From Chloroflexota bacterium (GTDB lineage: Bacteria > Chloroflexota > Anaerolineae > Aggregatilineales > Ch27): a DNA stretch of 38,889 nucleotides. The notes beneath the pieces were generated by a model, which was not told the DNA's origin, searched no databases, and saw only the letters and a list, made by a program, of their open reading frames with translations. The stretch lies in contig JAIOAT010000033.1 of assembly GCA_019873685.1 (NCBI GenBank), positions 1-38,889 on the forward strand, in the 5' to 3' direction. Positions 18,304 to 26,954 of this stretch are shown piece by piece; the stretch's first letter is position 1; each line of letters starts with the position of its first letter. Both the position numbers and the translations under genes were made by a program.

Positions 18304-18382
18304 GGTCAAGCTCCTGTGGCCAAACGCTCCTCGGCTCAGCCAGTGCGCCAGTACCGCCGGCCAGCCCGGCTATCAGCGCGCC

Positions 18383-20002
18383 TTAGAGATAAGTATCCGG
18401 CAGATCGTTCAAGAACAGGACAGCATCGCCCGGTCGGGCTTGCTCACGCAACCAGGCGACCGCCCCGGCATGGGTTTCAAAAACATGCAGGTGCGAGCGA
18501 TCGAATGTTGTGGCCAGAACGCCCTCGTAAATCGGGCGCGTCTGTTCCACACCCACCAGCAGGATATCCGTCGCCACGCCTGCTGCCGCCTCCCCCAGGA
18601 GACGGTTCTCCTCCTCCTGGCGCTCCCCCAGCTCCACCATGCCCGGCGTGATCAGGATGCGCCGCCCCTCCTGATGCAACCCCAGGACACGCAGGGCGCT
18701 CCGTGCGCCGACGGGGTTGGCGCTGTAAGCGTCGTCCAGCACAATCAGCCCGCCGGGCTGCACCCGGCGCTGCAGGCGATGTTCAAAAGCTTCCAGACCG
18801 GCTACCCGCAGGGCGATCTCCCCCAGCGGCAGGCCAAGTTGCCGCGCTGCCGCCGTCGCCAGTAGCAGGTTGGTCACGTTGTGGATGCCGTAGAGCGGCG
18901 CGTGAAAATGGCGCGATTCCCCGCTCGCCACCTCAACCACATCAAAACTCAGGCCATCCAGCGTTTCTTTGACATTGCGGGCCACGAAGGCGGCATCCGC
19001 CGCCCCTTCCTGGCTGACCAGCACGGTGCGGCCAACCTGCGCCCACTCAGCCATCTGGCGCACGCGGGGATCATCGCCGTTGAGAATGGCTACCCCATCA
19101 GAAGGCAGCGCGGCCACGATTTCATACTTGGCCCTGGCGATCGCTTCCAGCGAACCGAAGCGTTCCAGATGCTGCGGCCCCACCGCCGTCACGATGCTGA
19201 TCCGGGGGCGCGCCAGGCGGCAAATCTCGGCGATCTCGCCCTCAACGTAAGCGCCCATCTCCACAATGAAGTAATCCAGCGCCGTCTCCTGCCGCAGGAC
19301 TGTGTTGATAGCCAGGGAGACACCCATCAGCGTGTTATAGCTGCGGGGCGTGGCGACAGCCCGGTACCGCCCGTTAAGGATGTGCGCCAGGTAGTGCTTG
19401 GTGCTGGTCTTGCCATAGCTGCCGGTGATGCCGATTACTGTCGGCTCCAGACGGCGCAGCACCCGCCGCGCCCGCGCCAGGTACAGCCGCCGCAGGGCAG
19501 CTTCTACTGGCGTCACCAGCCAGTTGCCGGCGATCAGCGCCAGAGGCGCCAGCAGGAACAGGATCACACCGGCCAGTGCCGCCAGCAGGTAACCGGACAG
19601 GGGCAACGCCGGCACCGCCCAGTCAGAGACTAACCGCTGCGCCAGGATTGTCACCCCGCCAAAGATGAGCGCTGACGCGATCAGCAGGCGCAAGGCCCGC
19701 GATGTCCGGACAAATCGCTTTTTGACTTCCTTCTCGCGGGCAGGCCAGATGGCGACCAGCGCCGCCAGGCCGAAGACCACCAGCGCGAGGGTGTCGGTCG
19801 CCTGTTCCAGCAGGAAGAACCCGAGTATCAGCGCCGCTGACCAGGCCAGCAGCGGACGTTGCCATCCCCAGCGCTGGGGCGTCCGCAGCAACCAGCGGAA
19901 GTAACGACGGTTCTGATACTCCTCAATTTGAAAGAAGCGGGCAAAGTGGTAGATACGGGCCAGCCCGCCCAGAAACCACAGGATGGCTACCAGTGCAGAC
20001 AT
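18383..20002 (-). CDS. murF: MurF-like Mur ligase with N-terminal membrane domain
   Basis: A 539-residue protein. Residues about 1-165 hold several hydrophobic helices (SALVAILWFLGGLARIY, LLAWSAALILGFFLLEQ, LALVVFGLAALVAIW, LLAALAGVILFLLAPLALIAG). The ATP-dependent Mur ligase core follows: P-loop GITGSYGKTSTK (191-202), YFIVEMGAY, LNGDDPRV, HNVTNLLLA, LDDAYSANP and the C-terminal LFLNDLPDTYL. MurF adds D-Ala-D-Ala to UDP-MurNAc-tripeptide. The usual soluble N-terminal UDP-binding domain of MurF is not seen; the membrane region occupies its place. It starts 2 bases after the hydrolase stop and precedes ddl, which fits a MurF role. The precise substrate is inferred. Confidence 0.8.
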   Translation of the reverse strand: MSALVAILWFLGGLARIYHFARFFQIEEYQNRRYFRWLLRTPQRWGWQRPLLAWSAALILGFFLLEQATDTLALVVFGLAALVAIWPAREKEVKKRFVRTSRALRLLIASALIFGGVTILAQRLVSDWAVPALPLSGYLLAALAGVILFLLAPLALIAGNWLVTPVEAALRRLYLARARRVLRRLEPTVIGITGSYGKTSTKHYLAHILNGRYRAVATPRSYNTLMGVSLAINTVLRQETALDYFIVEMGAYVEGEIAEICRLARPRISIVTAVGPQHLERFGSLEAIARAKYEIVAALPSDGVAILNGDDPRVRQMAEWAQVGRTVLVSQEGAADAAFVARNVKETLDGLSFDVVEVASGESRHFHAPLYGIHNVTNLLLATAAARQLGLPLGEIALRVAGLEAFEHRLQRRVQPGGLIVLDDAYSANPVGARSALRVLGLHQEGRRILITPGMVELGERQEEENRLLGEAAAGVATDILLVGVEQTRPIYEGVLATTFDRSHLHVFETHAGAVAWLREQARPGDAVLFLNDLPDTYL

Positions 20003-20004
20003 GC

Positions 20005-20799
20005 TTAGGCCATCTCTCCCGATTCGGTGGTGAGGAAATGATCCACCAGGCGCACATACTCCGGCAGGCGTTCCAGATAGCTAAAGTGCCCGGCCCCTTC
20101 AAAGACGACCAGCCCGGCGTCGGGGATTGTCTGTTCTAGCTTCCGCCCCTGCCAGAGCGGGGTATCCCTGTCCTGATCGCCCCAGATCAACAACGTTGGG
20201 CGGCTGACCCGCGCCGCCTGTGGCAGCAGGTCTTGCCCGACCACGCGCAGAAAGGTCTCCCGCAAAGGCCCGGCCTCCAGGTAATCGGTCGCGCCAAGCT
20301 GCTCATAAGCGCGGCGGCGAACCGGTTCGTACAGTCGCCGCAGACCGGGCAGGCTCAGGACAGTCTTGGCCGCCTGCACGATCCCATCGCGCAAAGGGTT
20401 GCCCGGATTGGGTACACCGGCGCTGTTGGCCAGCACCAGTTTGTTGACCCGCCCGGCGTAATCCGCGCCGAGCACCAGCCCGATCCGCCCGCCAAAGGAA
20501 TGCCCCAGCACATGCGCGCTCTCCAGACCGCGCGCCGTCATATAGCCTACTACCAGCGCGGCATAGGCGGGCACATCCCAGGCCACCGGCGGCAGATCGC
20601 TTTCGCCAAAGCCGGGCAGGTCGAGCAGATGGATGCTGTAGCGGCCTGTGCGGTTGAGTTGCAGCGCCACCGGCCAGAAGCTCTCAATGCTGCCGCCCCA
20701 ACCGTGCAGGGCCACGATCGCCGTTGGCCCATTGCCATGGACGGTACAGGCTATCTTCAGGCCGTCGACGGCCAGTATTTCCCGCTTTGGTTCAAGCAT
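20005..20799 (-). CDS. alpha/beta hydrolase
   Basis: A 264-residue alpha/beta-hydrolase fold protein. The oxyanion region is VALHGWGGSIESFWPVA, the nucleophile elbow is VLGHSFGGRIGLV, and the acid and His are in LIWGDQDRDTPL and FEGAGHFSYLERLPEY. The Ser-Asp-His triad is complete, so it is probably an active esterase, lipase or related hydrolase. The substrate cannot be told. ATG 20799 (MLEPKREI) is preferred over a start 18 codons upstream because AGGTG precedes it. It sits between murA-like and murF genes with a 2-base gap to murF. An extended -10-like TGCTATACT at about 20852-20844 could provide extra transcription. Confidence 0.88.
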   Translation of the reverse strand: MLEPKREILAVDGLKIACTVHGNGPTAIVALHGWGGSIESFWPVALQLNRTGRYSIHLLDLPGFGESDLPPVAWDVPAYAALVVGYMTARGLESAHVLGHSFGGRIGLVLGADYAGRVNKLVLANSAGVPNPGNPLRDGIVQAAKTVLSLPGLRRLYEPVRRRAYEQLGATDYLEAGPLRETFLRVVGQDLLPQAARVSRPTLLIWGDQDRDTPLWQGRKLEQTIPDAGLVVFEGAGHFSYLERLPEYVRLVDHFLTTESGEMA

Positions 20800-20859
20800 G
20801 GCACCTACCAGTCCGTCCGAACCACGTGCTGTCGCAGCGGGCGAGTATAGCACACCCGG

Positions 20860-22137
20860 TTACCGACTGAGCACCCTGATCTGCGCGCCGATCGCCTCCA
20901 GACGGCGCAGCACATCGCCAAAATTCCACTCGAACATCTCCGCGCCATCGATGATCGTCTCGCCTTCGGCGCAGAGCGCCGCGCCCAGCAGCCCCAGCCC
21001 GGTGCGCACATCGGGCGTATCCAGGTAGTCGGCTCGCAGACGCGTGCGCCCCACAACCACCGCCCGATGCGGATCGCACAGCACGATCTGCGCCCCGAAC
21101 CCTTTGAGTTTGTCCACAAACAGCATCCGGTCGCGGAAGAGCTTCTCATGGATCAGGATCGTGCCCTGCGCCTGCGTAGCGATCAGCGTGGCGACAGCCA
21201 CCAGGTCGGAGGGAAAGCCCGGCCAGGGCGCCGTCTCGATGCTGACATCCACTTCCTCGTCGCGGCTGGAAACGGCAAAATCCTCATGGCGCGGCACATA
21301 CAAATGACCATCATCCAGGTCCAGGCGCAGCCCCAGCCGGGCGTACACCTTGGCAATCATGCGGAGGTCAGCAGAGCGCACGCCGTCAACGGTCAGGCGC
21401 CCGCCGGTCAGGGCAGCAAAAGCGGCCACGCTGGCCACCTCGATATGATCCGGTGCGACAGTCTGCTCAGCCCCGCCCAGTCCATCCGGGCAACCGCGAA
21501 TGCGCAACAGGTTGGAGCCAAGGCCCTCCACCGTCGCGCCCATGGCGCTCAACATCGCCAGCAGGTCGCATACATGCGGCTCCGAAGCCGCGTTGTGGAT
21601 TACCGTCTGGCCGGGTTGGGCTGCCGCCAGCATGGCGACCAGCGCCGTCGCTGTCACACTGGCCTGCATCAGGATGATCTCGCGGTGTTCCCAGGGCACA
21701 AAGCGCAATTCCAGCGAGCCGCCGTCGATCGTCACGCCGCAGCCCAGATCGCGCAGGGCCGTCAGGTGGGTGTGCAGGCGGCTGACCGGATAGTCCACCT
21801 CCAGATGCACATGCTGACGCCGGATCAGTAGAGCAGGCAGGAAGAGGATCACCCCGACTTTGGCCGCGGTCATGGCCCGGTTCAGGCTGCGCGTCGTGAT
21901 CGCCGGCGTGCGCAACCTGACGGTAGCCGGGGCGTCCGGCTCCCGTTCCACCTGTGCGCCCAGCATCGCCGCTACATCCAGCATCACCGCCACGCTGGTG
22001 GTTTCCGGCACGCCGTGCAACACCACAGGCCGGTCTGTCAGCAGCGACGCGGCGATCATGGCCATAGTTGCGTTGCTGTTCCCGCCGGGCATGTACGTCC
22101 CACGCAGGGGTTGATTGCCCGTGACGCCAATGCGCAT
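20860..22137 (-). CDS. MurA-like protein (EPSP synthase/MurA superfamily) lacking canonical catalytic residues
   Basis: A 425-residue protein with the two-domain EPT fold of UDP-GlcNAc enolpyruvyltransferase. Conserved parts are VLHGVPETTSVAVML, ETAPWPGFPSDLVAV (equivalent to E. coli Asp305, here D311) and DTPDVRTG. The start, MPGGNSNAT (16-24), lacks the essential Lys22 of SGAKNA. The loop that carries Cys115 (PGGC) reads HLEVDYPVSRLH (111-122) and is two residues shorter, with no Cys. The region with Arg397 (HIDRGYE) reads MFEWNFGD. It may be a divergent MurA, a related enolpyruvyltransferase or a pseudoenzyme. ATG 22137 has GAGGTGA upstream. It heads the murF/ddl run. Confidence 0.8.
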   Translation of the reverse strand: MRIGVTGNQPLRGTYMPGGNSNATMAMIAASLLTDRPVVLHGVPETTSVAVMLDVAAMLGAQVEREPDAPATVRLRTPAITTRSLNRAMTAAKVGVILFLPALLIRRQHVHLEVDYPVSRLHTHLTALRDLGCGVTIDGGSLELRFVPWEHREIILMQASVTATALVAMLAAAQPGQTVIHNAASEPHVCDLLAMLSAMGATVEGLGSNLLRIRGCPDGLGGAEQTVAPDHIEVASVAAFAALTGGRLTVDGVRSADLRMIAKVYARLGLRLDLDDGHLYVPRHEDFAVSSRDEEVDVSIETAPWPGFPSDLVAVATLIATQAQGTILIHEKLFRDRMLFVDKLKGFGAQIVLCDPHRAVVVGRTRLRADYLDTPDVRTGLGLLGAALCAEGETIIDGAEMFEWNFGDVLRRLEAIGAQIRVLSR

Positions 22138-22177
22138 CCGATCACCTCATCTACAGGCCGGTGCAGGTCCCGCGCTG

Positions 22178-22186
22178 ATTATACCA
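22178..22186 (-). promoter_or_regulatory. putative extended -10 promoter of the murA-like operon
   Basis: On the minus strand TGGTATAAT (TATAAT at 22183-22178) is a perfect extended -10. It would give a leader of about 34 nt before the ATG at 22137. No good -35 is visible. Confidence 0.5.
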
Positions 22187-22222
22187 GCAAGCCCTGCGGA
22201 CTGAAGGGCCAGCCCCCTGCCC

Positions 22223-22251
22223 TTGATCAAAGCGCCCGGCTGGGCAATCAT
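22223..22251 (+). promoter_or_regulatory. possible promoter for the 22291 operon
   Basis: TTGATC (22223-22228) and AATCAT (22246-22251) are separated by 17 nt and each match 4 of 6 consensus bases. The predicted start near 22258 is about 33 nt before the ATG. It is divergent from the murA-like promoter. Confidence 0.3.
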
Positions 22252-22290
22252 AAGAGTGAGAACCGCTGCTATGCAGAGTTGGGTGTCACC

Positions 22291-22941
22291 ATGACTGTCC
22301 TCGATGTCATTGTCGCCTTCCTGACGGGCCGGACCGCCGCCCTGGAAGCCATCCTGGCCAGCCCTGGCCTGCCGGTGATTCCCCTGCAGATCGTTGCCCT
22401 GGCCGGGCTATCCGAATCAATCGGACAGAGCGCTATTCTCTTCGCCAACCGGGTGACTCCCCGCCGCTTCCTCATCAGCCTGTTCGTCTCCGCACTGATC
22501 TACGTCGGCGGGTTCTTCATGTGGGTCTTCTCCATCGCAGTCGTTGCCGGCGTTCTATTCCAGCGCACGGGGATGCTCAGCGCGGTCGCCGGGGCCGTCA
22601 GCCTCAGCTATGTGCCGCTGCTGTTCGGCTTTCTGACTTTCCTGCCCTACCTGGGCAGCCCGATCATCAAGGGCCTTTACCTGTGGGCGTTTCTGGCTCA
22701 GGTGGCCGAACTGCGGTTTGCGCTCGGCCTCAACCATGCTCAGGCTGTCCTGTGCAGCATGGGTGGGGCGCTGTTCATCCTGCTCATCCGCGCCACAGTC
22801 GGGCGGCCGGTCATCTGGCTGGAAAACCGCGTGCGCGACTGGGTGGCTGGCAAGCGTCTGGAGCTTGACCTCAAGACCCTGCTCGACCCCGCCCGCTACC
22901 AGCGCCGTTCAGATGATCACGACAGGGACAGACGATTATGA
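22291..22941 (+). CDS. polytopic membrane protein, possibly Yip1-like
   Basis: A 216-residue protein with four or five hydrophobic segments: VIPLQIVALAGLSESIG, FLISLFVSALIYVGGFFMWVFSIAVVAGVLF, LSYVPLLFGFLTFLPYLG, LYLWAFLAQVAELRFAL and AVLCSMGGALFILLIRA. A soluble charged tail follows. The pattern recalls Yip1-type membrane proteins, but this is only a resemblance. ATG 22291 is chosen as the first plausible start after the divergent promoter region; an in-frame TTG lies four codons upstream. The stop overlaps the next start by 4 nt (ATGA), so the two products probably act together. Confidence 0.7.
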   Translation: MTVLDVIVAFLTGRTAALEAILASPGLPVIPLQIVALAGLSESIGQSAILFANRVTPRRFLISLFVSALIYVGGFFMWVFSIAVVAGVLFQRTGMLSAVAGAVSLSYVPLLFGFLTFLPYLGSPIIKGLYLWAFLAQVAELRFALGLNHAQAVLCSMGGALFILLIRATVGRPVIWLENRVRDWVAGKRLELDLKTLLDPARYQRRSDDHDRDRRL

Positions 22942-23948
22942 CGATCAGTCCGGAGTGGATCATCGGCCTCATCCTGGCCTGGCTGTTGATCGCCGCCCTG
23001 CTCTCCCCGCTGGAGGCGCTGGGCTGGTGGGCGGGCTGGTTCCGCGGCCTGGAAGATGCGCCGCCAGTCGCAGAAGCATCGCCTCCGCCAGCGCCTGCGC
23101 CGGACACCCATCGCTACGTGGCCTATCTCACCGGCATCGCCAGCGCCGCCGAAGGCGTCCACCTGCCCCGCGAGCAGCGCTTCCTGGAGGCGCTGGCCGC
23201 CCGCCTGCCGGATACTGTGCTGATCGGCGATATTTTCCCGTATTCGATCACCCACCGCGCCCTGACCGGGCAGCGCGTCTTCGCCTGGTTCTGGCGCTAC
23301 GTCTTCAGCCGCAAGACTCAGGGCAGCCCGGTCGGCTTCCTGATCAACCTGCGCAATCTCTTTCAGGTGCTGGTCTCCGCCGACAGCCGCTACGGGCCGA
23401 TCTATAACCAGGGCGGCGCGGCGCTGATCATTAACGCCCTGCGCCGACACGGCTACCCCTTTGGCAGCGGGACGCCGGTCACGCTGATCGGCTACAGCGG
23501 CGGCGGCCAGATTTGCCTGGGTGCAGCGCCTTACCTCAAGGCCATGCTAAAGGCGCCCATCACCCTGATCTCGCTCGGTGGCGTGCTGTGCTCCGATCCT
23601 GGCATCACCGCGGTAGAGCGCCTGTATCACATCCAGGGCAGCCGGGATTGGGTGCAGCGCATCGGCGAGGTGGTCTTTCCCGGTCGCTGGCCGCTCCTGC
23701 CTAATTCCAGCTGGAACCGGGCCAGGGCGCAGGGCCGCATCGAGATCATCCGCCCCGGGCCGTTCAGCCATACCGGCAAAGGCGGCTATCTGGACGACGA
23801 GACTCGCCTGCCTGACGGCCGGACCTGTCTTGAAGCCACCCTGGATACGCTGGTCGGCCTGATTCAGCGTTGTCCCCCGCCCCCGACCAGACCGCGTCGC
23901 CGGCGATCATTGCGACGCTCCAGGCGTTCCATCCGCACGCCCATGTAG
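22938..23948 (+). CDS. membrane-anchored alpha/beta-hydrolase-like protein, unknown function
   Basis: A 336-residue protein. The N-terminal helix (WIIGLILAWLLIAALLSPLEAL, about 7-28) is followed by a Pro/Ala linker. A domain follows with VTLIGYSGGGQICLGAAPYL, a nucleophile-elbow-like G-x-S-x-G. A His in GPFSHTGKGGYLDD could complete a triad, as in alpha/beta hydrolases. The family is not recognised with certainty. The C-terminus is very basic (PTRPRRRRSLRRSRRSIRTPM). It overlaps the upstream membrane-protein gene by 4 nt, so the two are co-translated. Confidence 0.72.
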   Translation: MTISPEWIIGLILAWLLIAALLSPLEALGWWAGWFRGLEDAPPVAEASPPPAPAPDTHRYVAYLTGIASAAEGVHLPREQRFLEALAARLPDTVLIGDIFPYSITHRALTGQRVFAWFWRYVFSRKTQGSPVGFLINLRNLFQVLVSADSRYGPIYNQGGAALIINALRRHGYPFGSGTPVTLIGYSGGGQICLGAAPYLKAMLKAPITLISLGGVLCSDPGITAVERLYHIQGSRDWVQRIGEVVFPGRWPLLPNSSWNRARAQGRIEIIRPGPFSHTGKGGYLDDETRLPDGRTCLEATLDTLVGLIQRCPPPPTRPRRRRSLRRSRRSIRTPM

Positions 23949-24026
23949 AGTCTTGGAAAACGCCGCGCCACGGATTACCATAACGGTAAAGGCACAGCTT
24001 GAGTCTCAGCATCAGGGATGAGACCT

Positions 24027-24782
24027 ATGACCCAGTCACTTGCTGCCCAGTACCAGACTCAGGTTCATTGCACTGAGGAAACCATCGACCCGGAATTCTG
24101 GCAGAATCCACACGGGGTCGAGGTTCCTCACGACAATCTCAAGTTCCTGTACGTCCCCGATCACGTATCGACCTACATTGCCGCGCAGGTCGCCCGTAAG
24201 GTCTACCGCTACCAGATCGACAACATCTGCACCAAAGAGCAGATCACCCACGCGGTGATGATCACCATGGGCGGGCTGCTGCCAGGCGTGCTGCTCCACG
24301 ATCATCTCGCCTGGACGCTCAACAAGAACATCCCGCCGATCGAGTTTGGCACGCTGGGAGTGCGCTATTACGCCGGGCCGGGGCAGCCGCTGGACCGCCC
24401 AACCATCATCCACCCGCTCTCGATCGAGGTTGAGGGCAAAGTGATCGGCGTGGTCGAAGATCTGGTCGACCTGGGCGGGACAGCCCGCTTCGTGGCCAAT
24501 TACCTCACGGACGAGCGCAAGGCCCGCAAGGTCGTCCTGATCGCCCCGTACCTGAAGAGCACCGGGCTATTAAACGAGATGGACGTGATTTACTACGGCC
24601 ATGTCCCCAAAGACACCTGGATCATCACCCCGCGCGAACGGGTTGAGACGTTGATCAAGCGCGTGCCCTACTGGCGCGATCGCGGCGCCACGCTCCAGGA
24701 ATGCGAGCACAGCCTGCGGGAGATCGGCTACCCGCCTTACCTGCTGGAGATTTACCTGCGGGCCACCTACGAGCGCGGGTAA
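24027..24782 (+). CDS. type I phosphoribosyltransferase-domain protein
   Basis: A protein of about 251 residues. The central VIGVVEDLVDLGGTARFVANYL (143-163 from the first possible ATG) fits the PRPP-binding signature of type I phosphoribosyltransferases (hydrophobic, acidic-acidic, then G-G-T). An upstream MITMGGLLPGVLL would form the PPi loop region. It could salvage a purine, pyrimidine or nicotinate-type base, or be regulatory; the base specificity is unknown. ATG 24027 is preferred to the ATG at 24018 because GGGATGAG is then better spaced. The C-terminus is helical. It ends at a strong hairpin. Confidence 0.75.
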   Translation: MTQSLAAQYQTQVHCTEETIDPEFWQNPHGVEVPHDNLKFLYVPDHVSTYIAAQVARKVYRYQIDNICTKEQITHAVMITMGGLLPGVLLHDHLAWTLNKNIPPIEFGTLGVRYYAGPGQPLDRPTIIHPLSIEVEGKVIGVVEDLVDLGGTARFVANYLTDERKARKVVLIAPYLKSTGLLNEMDVIYYGHVPKDTWIITPRERVETLIKRVPYWRDRGATLQECEHSLREIGYPPYLLEIYLRATYERG

Positions 24783-24796
24783 TCCCCAACGCAAAC

Positions 24797-24830
24797 AGCA
24801 CGAGAGCGACATCCCGGTCGCTCTCGTGCT
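24797..24830. terminator. bidirectional hairpin terminator
   Basis: A 14-bp perfect stem (AGCACGAGAGCGAC at 24797-24810 with 24817-24830) with a 6-nt loop ATCCCG is followed by TTTCC. It lies between the convergent phosphoribosyltransferase and radical SAM genes and should end transcription from both. Confidence 0.9.
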
Positions 24831-24854
24831 TTCCAGCGCCATCTTTCGGTCGGG

Positions 24855-26777
24855 TTACATCGGCTCCAGCGGGATGATCGCTTCCGCCCGGCGGCCCCGC
24901 CGTTCGCGGGGCACAACCGGCGGGCACTCCCAGGCGTCGGCAGGCGTCTCCGCGCGCACATCCTTGAAACGGGGGAGGATTCCGCAGGCGAAGCACTGGT
25001 TGCGGCAATCCACGCGCGTTTCGCCCTGCAATGACATCAGGTAGTCTTCCTGCAGGTATTTCTTCCTAACAGCAATGCTCAGGTGATCCCAGGGGAAAAC
25101 CTCGTCCAGGCTGCGGGGACGATGGGTATAAAAGCGCATATCAAGACCGCAGTCTTCAAATGCCTGTCGCCAGGCGTCCGCCCGGTAATAATCCTGCCAG
25201 GCGTCGAAGCGGGTACCCAGTTCCCAGGCGCGGCGGATCACCGCCCCCAGGCGGCGGTCGCCCCGGCTCAGGAAGGCTTCCAGCAGCGTTTCTTCCACAT
25301 CATTCCAGCGCAGATGCAGCCCGTGCCCGCGCAAGGTCTGCTGCAGCAATGCCTGCTTGGCCCGGATGTTCTCTGGCGTGTCCAGCGACACCCACTGGAA
25401 AGGCGTATGCGGTTTGGGGACAAACGTGCTGACGCCAACGTTGACATTGGCCTTGTTGCCGTGCACCCGGCGGCCTTCAGTCAGAACCGCCTTCACCAGG
25501 TCGGCGATGGCCTGCACGTCTTCCAGCGTCTCCTCCGGGTGGCCGATCATGAAGTAGAGCTTGATCGTGCGCCAGCCACGGCTGTAGATCTCGCGGGCGG
25601 TATCCAGCACCTGCTGATGGGGGACGAATTTGTTGATGATCCGGCGCATCTTCTCCGTCGCCGCCTCCGGTGCCAGGGTGAACCCACCGCGGCGGGTATC
25701 CTTGAGCGCGTCCAGCAGGTCGACGCTCATGGATTCGATGCGCAGGCTGGGCAGGCTGATGCTCAGCCCCCGGCTCCCGTACTTCTCGCCGATGACCTGC
25801 ACCAGTTCGCGCACGCGGGTGTAATCGGAGGACGACAGGCTGAGCAGGCCGATCTCCTCAAAGCCGGTGTTGCGGACGATCTCGTCCACCGCCGCAACGA
25901 TCTCGTCAACCGTGCGCTCGCGCACCGGGCGGGTGACCATCCCGGCATGGCAGAAACGGCATCCCCGCGTACAACCGCGCATGATCTCCACCGGCGCGCG
26001 GTTATGCACCGTGCTCACGTTAGGCACCAGGAAACGGGTGAACGGCTTCGGCAGCACCGGGACGATGCGCTTGGTGACGGTCGCCGGGATACCGGGACGG
26101 TTGGGCGTAACCGCAGCAATCGTCCCATCCGGGTGGTAAGCGACGTCATAGAAGCGCGGCACGTAAAAGCCTTCCAGCCGGGCCAGCGCCATCAGTTGCG
26201 CGTCCCGCGGCTGCCCTTTCGTCTCCAGCAGCACCCGCCCGATCTCGACAATGATCTCCTCGCCTTCGCCAATGACGAAGCCGTCGATAAAGTCGGCCAT
26301 CGGCTCCGGGTTGTAGCAGGCATGTCCCCCGGCAATCACCAGCGGATAAGACGAATCGCGTTCGCGGGCCAGCAGGGGCATCCCCGCCAGGTCGAGCAAC
26401 GTCAGCACATTGGTGTAGAGCTGCTCATAGGGCAGGCTGATGGCAAACACGTCGAAGTCACGGACGGCGTGCTTGGTCTCCAGGCTATAGAGCGGGATTC
26501 CTTCCCGGCGCATCAGCGCCTCCATGTCCGTCCAGGGGTTAAAGACGCGTTCGGCCAGCATATCGGGCTGACGGTTGACCGCGTCGTAGAGCAGCATCAC
26601 CCCCAGGTTAGACATGCCCAGGTCGTAGATATCCGGGAAGGTCATCGCTACCCGCAGGGGAACCCGCGCCCAGTCCTTGACGACGCTGTTGTACTCCCCG
26701 CCGACATAGCGGCCGGGCCGGTCAACCTGCAACAGGATACGGTCAAGGGTGCGCTCGATCTGCTCTGGAGTCATCAT
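24855..26777 (-). CDS. B12-binding-type radical SAM protein (TIGR03960-like)
   Basis: A 640-residue protein. The N-terminal half resembles a cobalamin-binding-like Rossmann region (VAMTFPDIYDLGMSNLGVML, VIAGGHACYNPEPMADF, IGEGEE). The radical SAM domain has the iron-sulfur motif CTRGCRFC (C269, C273, C276), followed by GEEIGLLSLSSSDYTR-like and LRIESMS segments. The C-terminal CRNQCFACG probably binds another metal or cluster. Members of this family often sit beside a DUF2344 protein and RNase G; neither is present. The substrate is unknown. ATG 26777 is preceded by AGGTGG at good spacing. It has its own strong promoter. Confidence 0.87.
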   Translation of the reverse strand: MMTPEQIERTLDRILLQVDRPGRYVGGEYNSVVKDWARVPLRVAMTFPDIYDLGMSNLGVMLLYDAVNRQPDMLAERVFNPWTDMEALMRREGIPLYSLETKHAVRDFDVFAISLPYEQLYTNVLTLLDLAGMPLLARERDSSYPLVIAGGHACYNPEPMADFIDGFVIGEGEEIIVEIGRVLLETKGQPRDAQLMALARLEGFYVPRFYDVAYHPDGTIAAVTPNRPGIPATVTKRIVPVLPKPFTRFLVPNVSTVHNRAPVEIMRGCTRGCRFCHAGMVTRPVRERTVDEIVAAVDEIVRNTGFEEIGLLSLSSSDYTRVRELVQVIGEKYGSRGLSISLPSLRIESMSVDLLDALKDTRRGGFTLAPEAATEKMRRIINKFVPHQQVLDTAREIYSRGWRTIKLYFMIGHPEETLEDVQAIADLVKAVLTEGRRVHGNKANVNVGVSTFVPKPHTPFQWVSLDTPENIRAKQALLQQTLRGHGLHLRWNDVEETLLEAFLSRGDRRLGAVIRRAWELGTRFDAWQDYYRADAWRQAFEDCGLDMRFYTHRPRSLDEVFPWDHLSIAVRKKYLQEDYLMSLQGETRVDCRNQCFACGILPRFKDVRAETPADAWECPPVVPRERRGRRAEAIIPLEPM

Positions 26778-26821
26778 GGCACGCCACCTGAATTTTTCTG
26801 ACGGAAGGTTAATAAATTCGA

Positions 26822-26850
26822 ATTATAGCCGCCGCGCTGGTGTGTGTAAA
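26822..26850 (-). promoter_or_regulatory. sigma70-type promoter of the radical SAM gene
   Basis: On the minus strand TTTACA (26850-26845), a 17-nt spacer and TATAAT (26827-26822) match the consensus in 11 of 12 bases. The leader would be about 38 nt. The surrounding 177-base gap (26778-26954) is AT-rich in this part. On the plus strand GATAAT at 26911-26916 is a weak -10 candidate for the NfeD-like gene. Confidence 0.75.
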
Positions 26851-26954
26851 GCGTGCAGCAAACCGTTCGGCACCCCTAAATTGGGGGATGCAGGGAAGCT
26901 GACTTCCGGTGATAATGAGGGTAACCGGCGCGATGGTGACCAGGATGGTGCCTC

